This document shows, piece after piece, positions 15,655-22,703 of a DNA stretch of 28,101 nucleotides; position 1 is the stretch's first letter; every line of letters starts with the position of its first letter. Source of the stretch: JBEKTY01 sp049515555 (GTDB taxonomy: Bacteria > Planctomycetota > Planctomycetia > Pirellulales > Thermoguttaceae); contig JBEKTY010000104.1 of NCBI GenBank assembly GCA_049515555.1, positions 1-28,101 on the forward strand. The letters run 5' to 3'. Position numbers and translations under genes: made by a program. Below the pieces are notes generated by a model, which had not been told where the DNA came from, ran no database searches, and saw only the letters and a list, made by a program, of their open reading frames with translations.

Positions 15655-16545
15655 ATGGGCATCCGTTTCTATTGTCCGAACGGCCACAAGCTGAACGTCA
15701 AGGAGTTCCAAGCCGGCAGGCGGGGGATTTGCCCGTTTTGCGGGGCCAAGATCCAGATCCCCACGCAGAGCACCCGCCCCAGCTCGAAGGAACTGCGGCA
15801 GCGCAGCGCGGCTGCTGCCGCCGGGACGCACAGAGAGGCCGTGGAAGACGATGAGTCGGATCAGGCGTCGGATTCGTCGCCCACGATCCTGCCCGGCGAG
15901 CCGCCGGTGACGGCTCCGGCGGCGCCCGATCGCTCGGCTGCGGCCGCGGCGGCCGTCGGGGCGCCGGCGGCGGGGGCTCCGGACGCTGCGGCGACCGGGA
16001 AGACTGGCGCAGCGCCGCCGCTGCCCCAGCCAGAGATTGCGGCCGCCAGTCCGCCCGCACCAGCCGGCAGTGGGCCGCCGCCCGGCGCGACAACCACCCC
16101 CGCTTCGATCGGCAGCCCGCCGGCCGGCCCCGTAGCAGCGCCTTTGGGTCCGGCGCCGCCCCCCTCCGGCGACGCAATCGCCGACGCCCCGGAAATGATC
16201 TGGTACGTCCGGCCGCCGACGGGCGGCCAGTTCGGACCGGCCTCCGGCGAGGTCATGCGGAACTGGTTGGCCGAAGGCCGCGTCAGTGCCGAGTGCCTGG
16301 TCTGGCGGGAAGGATGGCGCGACTGGCAGGAGGCGGCCGCGGTCTTCCCGCAACTCCGGGCCAGCGAGGTGATGGACTTCCTCGAAACCGCCTCCATCGT
16401 CCCGACTGTGCCCTCCGCCGCCTCGCACACCCATCACCCCAAGACCGGGAGCAAGTCAGACAACTTGCAATCGATGCTCCTGGTCCTGCTCAGCCTGGGC
16501 GTGATCATCCTGGTGGCCGTGTTCCTGATCGTGCTCTTCAGATAA
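15655..16545 (+). CDS. Zn-ribbon, GYF_2 (DUF4339) and membrane-anchor protein
   Basis: The protein has 296 residues. The ATG at 15655 is chosen because the protein then begins MGIRFYCPNGHKLNV; upstream in-frame codons fall in the repeat. A short zinc-ribbon-like head (Cys7, His11, Cys26, Cys29) is followed by a roughly 140-residue Ala/Pro-rich linker. A GYF_2 domain at about residues 183-235 reads WYVRPPTGGQFGPASGEVM ... WREGWRDWQEAA. GYF_2 domains bind peptides and are frequent in planctomycete membrane proteins. A single hydrophobic helix at about 273-296 (LLVLLSLGVIILVAVFLIVL) anchors the C-terminus. It lies 40 bases upstream of the P-loop NTPase gene and is probably cotranscribed. The partner is unknown. 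Confidence 0.85.
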   Translation: MGIRFYCPNGHKLNVKEFQAGRRGICPFCGAKIQIPTQSTRPSSKELRQRSAAAAAGTHREAVEDDESDQASDSSPTILPGEPPVTAPAAPDRSAAAAAAVGAPAAGAPDAAATGKTGAAPPLPQPEIAAASPPAPAGSGPPPGATTTPASIGSPPAGPVAAPLGPAPPPSGDAIADAPEMIWYVRPPTGGQFGPASGEVMRNWLAEGRVSAECLVWREGWRDWQEAAAVFPQLRASEVMDFLETASIVPTVPSAASHTHHPKTGSKSDNLQSMLLVLLSLGVIILVAVFLIVLFR

Positions 16546-16585
16546 CCTGGGATTTATGCTCCCTGCCGGGTTGGGGCCATCGCAC

Positions 16586-18073
16586 ATGAAGATTCAACAG
16601 TTTCTTGAGCATCACGGCCTGGCGTCGAACCCCTTCGCCGACGAGGACGCCCAGACGGACCTGGTTTTCAAGGGGGCGTGCATTCGCTCCGTGTTTCACC
16701 CGGCGTGGGACAAGATCTACGGCGACCCGAGCGAGCCGGCCACGTCGGTCGTGTTTGGCGAGAAGGGGTCTGGCAAGACGGCCCTCCGCTTGCAAATCGC
16801 CCAGCGGCTGGCCGATTACAACGCCGACCACCCGCAGCAGCAGGTCTTCGTTGTCCCCTACGACGACTTCAATCCGTTCCTGGATCGGTTCCGGGATCGG
16901 TTTTCGAGCTGGCGGCGGCGGATCGAGCGGGTCTTGGGGCAATGGCGGCTGTGGGACCATATCGACGCCGTGCTGTCGCTGGCCACGACCCAACTGGTCG
17001 ACCGCATTGTCGAGGCCCGGCAGGCCCGGCATCCAGCCGCCCGGGACGAGCCGCTGCCGATCGACGCGCTGGATGCCCCGCAGGTCCGCGACGTGATGCT
17101 GCTGGCCGCGCTCTATGACCAGTCGACGGCCAATCCGGCCGAGCGCTGGCATCGCCTCCGCAAACGACTCCGATTTTCGACCTGGCCCACGAAATGCGAC
17201 CTGGCCTTGGGCCTGGCCGGCACCGTGGCCGTGCTGGCGCTGTTCGGCTGGTTCGGCCCCCGGTATCTGCTGGGCCCCTGGCCCTATCTGCTCATCGCGG
17301 CCGCGTGGTTGCCCCGGGCGTGGCGGATGATGAAATCAGCCTGGCAAGCTTGGCGGATCACTCGTAATCTCCGCGTCCTCAATCCAAGTTTCCATTTGCT
17401 CCGGCGAAGGCTGATCAACTTCTTGTCGGGCCAGCTCGCCGGCCAGCCCCTGCCCCGCTCGCCGCGGACCGATGACCGCTACGAATTGCTCTCGAAACTC
17501 CAAGCGGTGCTCCGCTCGCTCCGCTTCGGGGGGATCATTGCCCTGGTCGATCGGGTCGATGAACCGTACCTGATCAATGGCTCGACCGAGTTGATGCAGG
17601 CCCTGGTCTGGCCCTTGCTGGACAACAAATTCCTCAAACATCCGGGCCTGGGCCTCAAGCTCCTGCTGCCCAGCGAGTTGGAGCGGCTGGTGGATCGGCA
17701 GGAGCGGGAGTTCCACCAGCGGGCCCGACTGGACAAGCAGAACCTGGTCCGCTCGTTGGCGTGGACCGGCCAGTCGCTCTACGACCTGGCCAATGCCCGG
17801 CTTGCGGCCTGTGCCGAGGCGGCCGCCGCCGCACCGACGCTCGCCGATCTGTTCGACCCGCCGGTCGACCGAGAGCGGCTCAAAGAAGCCTTGGGCGCCT
17901 TGCGGGTGCCGCGGAACCTGTTCAAGTTCATGTACCGGCTCCTCACCACCCATTGCAACGCCCATAGCGACCAGAACCCCGTCTGGCAGATCTCCAGCGG
18001 CGAGTTCGAGGCCGTCCTGGCGGTCTACGAGCGAGACCGGGAGGCCGCGGACCGCGGCCTTGGGGCCGGCTGA
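16586..18073 (+). CDS. P-loop NTPase with internal membrane segments
   Basis: The product has 495 residues from the ATG at 16586. Walker A is GEKGSGKT at residues 58-65. A Walker B-like stretch GGIIALVDRVDEPYLI lies near residues 318-333, with the D-x-x-DE arrangement seen in AAA-like and STAND/KAP-type ATPases. Between them, at about 205-245, two hydrophobic helices (LALGLAGTVAVLALFGWFG and PYLLIAAAWLP) form a hairpin membrane anchor. C-terminal helices follow (VPRNLFKFMYRLLTTHCN). Membrane helices inserted between the Walker motifs recall KAP-family NTPases, and the overall plan also resembles Sll1717-type P-loop ATPases; I cannot decide between them. It sits directly after the GYF_2 membrane protein, suggesting a shared membrane complex. 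Its biological role is unknown. Confidence 0.75.
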   Translation: MKIQQFLEHHGLASNPFADEDAQTDLVFKGACIRSVFHPAWDKIYGDPSEPATSVVFGEKGSGKTALRLQIAQRLADYNADHPQQQVFVVPYDDFNPFLDRFRDRFSSWRRRIERVLGQWRLWDHIDAVLSLATTQLVDRIVEARQARHPAARDEPLPIDALDAPQVRDVMLLAALYDQSTANPAERWHRLRKRLRFSTWPTKCDLALGLAGTVAVLALFGWFGPRYLLGPWPYLLIAAAWLPRAWRMMKSAWQAWRITRNLRVLNPSFHLLRRRLINFLSGQLAGQPLPRSPRTDDRYELLSKLQAVLRSLRFGGIIALVDRVDEPYLINGSTELMQALVWPLLDNKFLKHPGLGLKLLLPSELERLVDRQEREFHQRARLDKQNLVRSLAWTGQSLYDLANARLAACAEAAAAAPTLADLFDPPVDRERLKEALGALRVPRNLFKFMYRLLTTHCNAHSDQNPVWQISSGEFEAVLAVYERDREAADRGLGAG

Positions 18074-18234
18074 TCCGCTTGGCGATTGGCGGGCTATCCT
18101 CCGCACCCCTTCCATTGCCCCCCCGCGCCTCACCGAACCTGGCCACTGATCTTGACGCAATCGCCCGTTCTTGCGACACTCCGCCGCTCGCATCGGTCCG
18201 TGGCGGAGTCCAACTGGCGTCAGGAGAGCAGATC

Positions 18235-18849
18235 ATGTGGCAGAGATCATGGTGGACGGGGTTGTTGGTCGCTGTTTTGATTATCGCCGGATGCGGGAAA
18301 TCAGGGCAAACCGGCCCGGCCGGGTCCGCTGCCAGTGACCAGCCCGCCGCCGCGGCGACCCCCACAGAGCCGGCACCCGTGGTCGCCGCCTTTCTCGATG
18401 CCATCCGCACCGGCAACGACGATGCGGCGATGGGCTTGCTGACCAGTACCGCCCGCCAAAAAGCCATTGAAGCCAACCGCAACCCCACCCCGCCCGCCAG
18501 CGACAGCGCCCGGTATGAAGTCGGCGCGGTGGAGTACGTCGGCCAGGACGGTGCCCGCGTAGCCTGCACCTGGAGCGACCTGGACGAGAGCGGCAAGCCA
18601 CGAACGGATCGGGCCCTGTGGGTCCTGCGTCGCGAGCCGGTCGGGTGGCGCGTCGCCGGCGTGGCCGCCGTCATCTTCGAAGGCGAACCCCCGTTGCTCC
18701 TGAATTTCGAGGACCCGGAAGACATGGCTAAGAAGCAGCAGTGGCTGCGGGAAGAGGTTGCCCGCCGGGCGAAATCGGAAACACCAACCGCTGACGGTAA
18801 GCAAGCCGCCCAGGCAGAAAAACCTCCGCAAGATGCCTTCCGGCGTTGA
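18235..18849 (+). CDS. Lipoprotein with NTF2/SnoaL-like domain (tentative)
   Basis: The protein has 204 residues from the ATG at 18235, with GGAGA eight to nine bases upstream. The signal is MWQRSWWTGLLVAVLIIAGC, with lipobox IAGC and Cys20. A low-complexity Ala/Thr/Pro segment follows. Residues about 45-150 (PAPVVAAFLDAIRTGNDDAA, LLTSTARQKA, VACTWSDLDE, WVLRREPVGWRVAGV) show the helix-then-beta pattern of NTF2-like or DUF4878-type domains. The tail is charged and helical. It is an envelope protein, probably small-molecule or protein binding. It follows the NTPase by 161 bases on the same strand. Its stop codon overlaps a perfect TTGACA. Confidence 0.8.
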   Translation: MWQRSWWTGLLVAVLIIAGCGKSGQTGPAGSAASDQPAAAATPTEPAPVVAAFLDAIRTGNDDAAMGLLTSTARQKAIEANRNPTPPASDSARYEVGAVEYVGQDGARVACTWSDLDESGKPRTDRALWVLRREPVGWRVAGVAAVIFEGEPPLLLNFEDPEDMAKKQQWLREEVARRAKSETPTADGKQAAQAEKPPQDAFRR

Positions 18850-19026
18850 CAGCCTATTTTTATCAAGAACTTATGTTTTAATGTTCACCCAAGTGGGTAT
18901 CTGGTGATTGGGAGAAGTTTTTCCGAAGTCCAAGACGGGACGTTGGAGATGTTGTAAAGCGTTAATTTTCAACAAGTTAGATAGCAAGCTGAGGGAGAGT
19001 CATGGGTTGGGATTCTCCCTTTTTTT
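18846..19026 (+). ncRNA. Candidate small RNA or long 3' UTR ending in a terminator
   Basis: A perfect TTGACA (18846-18851) overlaps the lipoprotein stop codon and is followed by AT-rich sequence with candidate -10 boxes (for example TTTAAT at 18877-18882, although spacing is long). No open frame with a ribosome site follows. The stretch ends in a strong intrinsic terminator at 18992-19026. This would give an RNA of about 140 bases; a plain 3' UTR of the lipoprotein mRNA is the alternative. I do not recognise a known RNA family. Confidence 0.3.
18992..19026 (+). terminator. Intrinsic terminator
   Basis: AGGGAGAGTC (18992-19001) pairs with GATTCTCCCT (19011-19020) with one wobble, around a nine-base loop, followed by an uninterrupted T run to 19026. 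It ends transcripts from the lipoprotein gene or a small RNA ahead of the Cys-rich gene. Confidence 0.9.
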
Positions 19027-19136
19027 GTCCCCAGGGGTTGTGCTGCATGGAACGTGTTGTAAACTTCCCTAACAACGTCAGATTGCCCCCAGAACACCGA
19101 TTTGTCCCAATACGGTTATTTTTACGGCCAGACGGG

Positions 19137-19164
19137 TTGACAAGCGGTTGAACTATGCTAGCTT
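19137..19164 (+). promoter_or_regulatory. Putative promoter for the Cys-rich protein
   Basis: A perfect TTGACA (19137-19142) is followed after 16 bases by TAGCTT (19159-19164), preceded by TGC, giving an extended -10. Transcription would start near 19171, leaving a leader of about 205 bases before the ATG at 19376. Confidence 0.5.
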
Positions 19165-19267
19165 AGTCGTTCTAGGCTGTGCCGTTGATACGACGATACC
19201 CCGCAGACGCAGTTGTAACAGGGGAGCGAATCGCGGGGGCGACGTTGTGGTGCACAGTGATCGTTTT

Positions 19268-19333
19268 TCGCACCTCCCCGGCCGGAGGCCGTCAGGGTCG
19301 GGGAGCAGGAAACCCGTGACGGCACCAGTGCGA
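19268..19333 (+). promoter_or_regulatory. Structured 5' leader with competing hairpins
   Basis: TCGCAC (19268-19273) pairs with GTGCGA (19328-19333) as an outer stem. Inside are two mutually exclusive helices. Helix A pairs CTCCCCGGCC (19274-19283) with GGTCGGGGAG (19296-19305). Helix B pairs GCCGTCAGGGT (19288-19298) with ACCC-G-TGACGGC (19312-19323, one bulge). They share 19296-19298. This is the geometry of a switching leader, 40-100 bases ahead of the gene start. No known riboswitch class is recognised. Confidence 0.5.
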
Positions 19334-19375
19334 GTGTTTTAACGCTACGGTACCTGTTTGTAGGAGGTTTCTAGA

Positions 19376-20116
19376 ATGAATCGCACGTTTGTTCTCTGCA
19401 CTGCGTTGTTGATCGCGGTGCTCGGCATCGTCCTGTTGGGCGGTGACAAGCTGGCGGTGGCGGGCGATTGCTGCGCCCCGGCTTGCTGTGCGGCTCCGGC
19501 CGCCGAATGTTGTGCTCCGGCGAGCTGCCATCCGGGCTTGCTGGCGCGGTTGCAAGCGCGGAAGTGCTGCCAACCGAAGACCTGCTGCCCGGCGCCCTGC
19601 GCCCCGGCAGCTTGCGCCCCGGCGCCCTGCGCCCCGGCGGCTTGCGCTCCGGCGCCTTGCTGCGCTCCGGCTTGCGACACCTGCTGCCCGCCCAAGAGCT
19701 GCCGTCCTGGGCTGCTCGCGCGGCTCCAGGCTCGTAAGTGCTGCTGCAGCACCTGCGCCCCGAAGACCTGCGCCCCGGCGGCTTGCTGCGCGGCGAAGGC
19801 CTGCCCGGCCCCGTGCGCTCCGGTGGCTTGCGCCCCGGCGCCCTGCGCTCCGGCTGCGGCTTGCTGCGCTCCGGCTTGCGGTTGCGACACGTGCTGCAAG
19901 AGCTGCCGGCCGACTCTGTGCGAGCGGCTCCAGGCTCGCCGCTGCTGCAAGAGCTGCGCTCCAGCGGCTTGTGGCGCCTGCGCCCCGGTCGCCTGCTGCG
20001 CCCCGGCCGCTGCGGCCCCCAAGGCAGTAGTTTCGCCCTCGGTGGCCCCGGCTCTTCCGCCGCCGGCCCCCAAGGCTGCCGTTCCGCCGCCCCCGGCCCC
20101 CGCGGCCGCCAAGTAA
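19376..20116 (+). CDS. Secreted cysteine/proline/alanine-rich repeat protein
   Basis: The product has 246 residues from the ATG at 19376, preceded by a near-perfect TAGGAGGT. The signal peptide spans about residues 1-30 (MNRTFVLCTALLIAVLGIVL ... AVAG). The mature part has about 47 cysteines in roughly 216 residues, mostly as CAPAAC/CAPAPC and CC doublets. Three copies of a module C(H/R)P(G/T)L(L/C)(A/E)RLQAR(K/R)CC occur at 51-65, 109-123 and 177-191, dividing the Cys-rich text into units of about 60 residues. The last ~40 residues are Pro/Ala-rich without Cys. It is likely an exported, heavily cross-linked or metal-binding envelope protein; planctomycete proteinaceous walls have been described as rich in Cys and Pro, so a wall component is a fair inference. 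The gene is monocistronic with its own leader and terminator. Confidence 0.88.
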   Translation: MNRTFVLCTALLIAVLGIVLLGGDKLAVAGDCCAPACCAAPAAECCAPASCHPGLLARLQARKCCQPKTCCPAPCAPAACAPAPCAPAACAPAPCCAPACDTCCPPKSCRPGLLARLQARKCCCSTCAPKTCAPAACCAAKACPAPCAPVACAPAPCAPAAACCAPACGCDTCCKSCRPTLCERLQARRCCKSCAPAACGACAPVACCAPAAAAPKAVVSPSVAPALPPPAPKAAVPPPPAPAAAK

Positions 20117-20240
20117 GGATAACCGGACTAGGGGCCCCGGCCCTTCGGTCGGCTCGCCGGCCGCGGGCACCGGGCTAAGGCCCCTGAGTGCGCGGGATTT
20201 GCCCTGTTAGTCCCGCCGCTTGCGTCCAATAAAAAAATTC

Positions 20241-20273
20241 GCCGGACCTGGATTCAGGTCCGGCTCTTTTTTT
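20241..20273. terminator. Bidirectional intrinsic terminator
   Basis: GCCGGACCTG (20241-20250) and CAGGTCCGGC (20255-20264) form a perfect ten-pair stem with a GATT loop. TCTTTTTTT follows on the plus strand and an A run (20231-20237) precedes it, so it can serve both the Cys-rich gene and the convergent sodB. The rest of the 20117-20240 spacer shows nothing else. Confidence 0.95.
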
Positions 20274-20280
20274 GCGCTGC

Positions 20281-20874
20281 CTACTTGCCCGGCTCGGCCA
20301 GGCATTTTGCAGCGAAGTCCCAGTTCACCTTGGACCAGAAGCCGGCGATGAACTTCGGCCGCTCGTTGCGATAGTCGACGTAGTAGGCGTGTTCCCACAC
20401 GTCGAGGGTCAAGATCGGCTCGCGATCGTGCTTCAGCGGCGTGTCGGCGTTGCCCAGCGGCATGATCTCGAGTTTGCCCTGCTTGTCGGCGGCCAGCCAG
20501 GTCCAGCCGGAGCCGAACAAGTTGGCCGCCTTTTCGGCGAATTGCTGGGTGAACTGGGCCAGTCCGCCGAAATCCCGCTGGATGGCCGCCAGCAACTCGC
20601 CCTTGGGCTCCCCGCCCCCGGAAGGCGACATGCAGTTCCAGAAGAAGCTATGGTTCCATGCCTGGGCGGCGTTGTTGAACACCGCCCCGGCGGCCGACTG
20701 CATGACCACCGTCCGCAGCGGCAACTGGGCCTCCGGCTTGCCCTCGACCAGGGCATTGAGCTTCTTGAAGTACGCTGCATGATGCTTCCCGTAATGGTAA
20801 GACATCTGCTCCTCGCCGAGGAACGGCCGCAGCGCGTCCAGACCATAGGGAAGGGGTGGCTGCTGAAAACTCAT
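20281..20874 (-). CDS. sodB: Superoxide dismutase, iron type
   Basis: The enzyme converts superoxide to hydrogen peroxide and oxygen. From the ATG at 20874 it has 197 residues, the normal length, beginning MSFQQPPLPYGLDALRPFLG. The metal ligands are all present: His27 (YHYGKHH), His75 (AWNHSFFW), Asp158 and His162 (LDVWEHAYY). Gln71 in NNAAQAWNH is the placement typical of Fe rather than Mn enzymes. AAGGAG lies nine bases ahead of this ATG. The frame stays open to another ATG at 21006 with its own ribosome site, which would add a Tat-like signal and give 241 residues; however, codon bias supports a different frame there (see 20871-21006). A cytosolic product is therefore preferred, with an exported form possible. 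Confidence 0.93.
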   Translation of the reverse strand: MSFQQPPLPYGLDALRPFLGEEQMSYHYGKHHAAYFKKLNALVEGKPEAQLPLRTVVMQSAAGAVFNNAAQAWNHSFFWNCMSPSGGGEPKGELLAAIQRDFGGLAQFTQQFAEKAANLFGSGWTWLAADKQGKLEIMPLGNADTPLKHDREPILTLDVWEHAYYVDYRNERPKFIAGFWSKVNWDFAAKCLAEPGK

Positions 20875-21006
20875 GGGAACATCTCCTTTGCGTCGTCGGA
20901 CTGGGCGTAGAAGTTTTTCCACTGCTTGGCCGCTCCCGGGAGGACTGCCCAGTGCCAATCCCGCCCCGGCAGCCAGAGAACCAGACAAGAACTGACGGCG
21001 TCGCAT
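20871..21006 (-). pseudogene. Frame-shifted Tat-signal leader ORF coupled to sodB
   Basis: From the ATG at 21006 (ribosome site GAGGAG, spacing about eight) the frame reads MRRRQFLSGSLAAGAGLALG, a typical twin-arginine signal. After that the sodB frame has poor GC at third positions (about 5 of 18 codons), whereas the neighbouring frame reads AAKQWKNFYAQSDDAKEMFP with nearly all third positions G or C and ends in a TGA overlapping the sodB start as ATGA. The simplest reading is a short Tat-signal ORF of about 45 residues with a single-base shift near 20940-20960, translationally coupled to sodB. Sequencing error, decay, or a genuine in-frame Tat fusion to the dismutase are the alternatives. 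Confidence 0.5.
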
Positions 21007-21194
21007 GACTTTCTCTCCTCAATTTGTACCGGACGGTTGCCCAATGCCGGCATCTGGCAACAAATCCGCAGAAGAATCGGGCCGCCCGCAGTCCCATCAT
21101 AGTACGGCCGCCAATTTGCAATACAAGGGGGCGAAAACCAAGAAAAGCAAGTTGGGGTGAACCGCGGCCGCTCACCGGGATAATTCACCGAAGC

Positions 21195-21266
21195 TCGTAG
21201 TGACCCGATTTATCGGGTCTGGGGAGTGCGAGCAGATCAAGGACCGCATGAATGCGGTCACTACGA
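21195..21266. repeat. Composite inverted repeat of the CGTAGTGACC family
   Basis: TCGTAGTGACC (21195-21205) is perfectly inverted at 21256-21266, and each end carries its own hairpin (CCCGATTTATCGGG at 21203-21216; CCGCATGAATGCGG at 21244-21257). It lies between the cbiO stop and the sodB region. The remainder of 21007-21288 shows no gene. Confidence 0.8.
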
Positions 21267-21288
21267 ACGATTCGTGGATAATCCGGGC

Positions 21289-21954
21289 TCAGCCTGCCTG
21301 GTCGGCAGCGATCCGGCCGGCCCGAAGCTCCAGCTGGCCCGAGGTGACGGCCTGCCAGAACGGGCGATGGTGCGAGACCACGAGCATAACCTGCGGCAGC
21401 CCGGCCAGCACGCCCACCAGCCGCTCGATGGCCGCTTCGTCCAGGCCGCTGGTCGGCTCGTCCAGCAGGAGCAGCTCCGGCTGCATGGCCAGCACGGTGG
21501 CCAGGGCCACCAGTCGTTTCTCTCCGGCCGACAGGCGATAGGTGACGCGGTGTTCGTACCCCGCCAGGCCCAGCGACTGGAGCGTTTCGGACACGATTTT
21601 GCGGATTTCAGGGCGGGGTTTTCCCAGGCACAGCGGTCCGAAGGCCACGTCCTCGGCCACCGTGGGGCAGAACAGTTGGTCGTCGACGTCCTGGAACAGC
21701 AGCCCCGTGCGGCGGCGGACCTCGTGGAAGTCGGCCTCGGCGGCCCGCGGCAGGCCGAAGGCCTCGATCCGCCCGCCCGACGGACGCAACAGTCCCACGA
21801 CGAGGTGCAAGAGGGTGGTCTTCCCGCTGCCGTTGGGGCCCACCAGGGCCCGCCGCTCCCCCGGCCGCAGACAGAAGCTGCACCCGGCCAGCACCGGCCG
21901 ATCCGGGCCGTAGGCGAACTCGACCTCGTCGAAACGCACCAGCGGCTCGTTCAT
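21289..21954 (-). CDS. cbiO: ECF transporter ATPase for cobalt/nickel uptake
   Basis: The protein has 221 residues. It is the ATP-hydrolysing A component of an energy-coupling-factor importer, acting as a dimer on the cytoplasmic face with CbiQ. Walker A is GPNGSGKTT (39-47), with the Q loop in LLFQD, ABC signature LSAGEKR, Walker B LLLLDEPTSGLDE and the switch histidine in VVSHH. The ATG at 21954 overlaps the cbiQ TGA as ATGA, which fixes the start; a second ATG six bases upstream is possible. It is the last gene of the nik/cbi operon. Confidence 0.92.
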   Translation of the reverse strand: MNEPLVRFDEVEFAYGPDRPVLAGCSFCLRPGERRALVGPNGSGKTTLLHLVVGLLRPSGGRIEAFGLPRAAEADFHEVRRRTGLLFQDVDDQLFCPTVAEDVAFGPLCLGKPRPEIRKIVSETLQSLGLAGYEHRVTYRLSAGEKRLVALATVLAMQPELLLLDEPTSGLDEAAIERLVGVLAGLPQVMLVVSHHRPFWQAVTSGQLELRAGRIAADQAG

Positions 21955-22703
21955 GCCCATTCCAGCCAAAATAGTATTGCCAGCAGTGCCGCCGCAGCCG
22001 CGCAGAACGGCAGGTCGCGGCGCCCGCAAAAGACAAAATGGTCCAGCAAGTAGAACCGGCCCCGAAATCCGCGGCATTTCATGGCCGCCAACACCCGCTC
22101 AGACCGGTCGAAACTGCGAACCAGCAGCATCCCCACCAGGTAGCCGTAGGCCCGATAGGTGTGCCCATCCATCCGCGGCCGAAACGAGCGGACCTTCATG
22201 GCCGCCCGCAGCCGCCGGTACTCCCGCTCCAGCACGTCCAGGTAACGAACCGTGAACAGCAGCAGATGCACCAGCTTGCGCGGCACGTGGAAATGGGCCA
22301 GGGCATGGCCCAGCACCGTGCCGTCCATCGTGCCCACCAGGGCCAGCACCCCCAGCACGATCGCGTGGGCCTTGACGATAATGACCGCGGCCAAGAGCAG
22401 TCCTTCGCGGGAAGGGGCGGGCCAGCCCGCCGAAACCAGCGGCTCGCCGCGGGCGGTCCACGGCAAGACCAGCACCAGCAGTAATAGTATGATCTCCATC
22501 GGCAGCAGCCGGCGGAGCACCGCCCCGGCCGGCAGGCCGGCCCAGCCCACCGCCAGCACGGCGGCCGCCAGTGCCACGCCCATCGTCGGCATCCGCTGCG
22601 CCGCGGCGGCCACGACCGATAGGACCGCCGCCGCCAGGATCCGCACCCGGGGATCGACCCTCGCAAGCCATGAACCGTCGGCGTGGACCGCGTGGGGGAT
22701 CAT
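21951..22703 (-). CDS. cbiQ: ECF transporter transmembrane (T) component CbiQ
   Basis: The protein has 250 residues. It begins with a soluble MIPHAVHADGSWLARVDPRV, the DPR motif being typical of T components, and has about five or six hydrophobic helices (for example MEIILLLLVLVLPW and AHAIVLGVLALVG). The two Ala-Arg-Gly-type coupling motifs that contact the ATPase are seen as AAMKVRSF (about 165-172) and AAMKCRGF (about 205-212). Start and stop overlap the neighbouring genes as ATGA, so CbiM-NikL, CbiQ and CbiO are made in a fixed ratio. It couples ATP hydrolysis to metal entry through the S component. Confidence 0.92.
   Translation of the reverse strand: MIPHAVHADGSWLARVDPRVRILAAAVLSVVAAAAQRMPTMGVALAAAVLAVGWAGLPAGAVLRRLLPMEIILLLLVLVLPWTARGEPLVSAGWPAPSREGLLLAAVIIVKAHAIVLGVLALVGTMDGTVLGHALAHFHVPRKLVHLLLFTVRYLDVLEREYRRLRAAMKVRSFRPRMDGHTYRAYGYLVGMLLVRSFDRSERVLAAMKCRGFRGRFYLLDHFVFCGRRDLPFCAAAAALLAILFWLEWA

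Noticed and set aside
19738..20178. Alternative-frame protein overlapping the Cys-rich gene
   Set aside because: Open only because of repetitive GC-rich codons; the Cys frame has the signal peptide and ribosome site.
20281..20874. Nickel superoxide dismutase, given the nearby nickel importer
   Set aside because: The sequence is the Fe/Mn fold with all His/Asp ligands and no Ni-hook N-terminus.
20930..20970. Programmed ribosomal frameshift joining the Tat leader to the other frame
   Set aside because: No slippery heptamer with a convincing downstream structure was found; an indel or decay is simpler.
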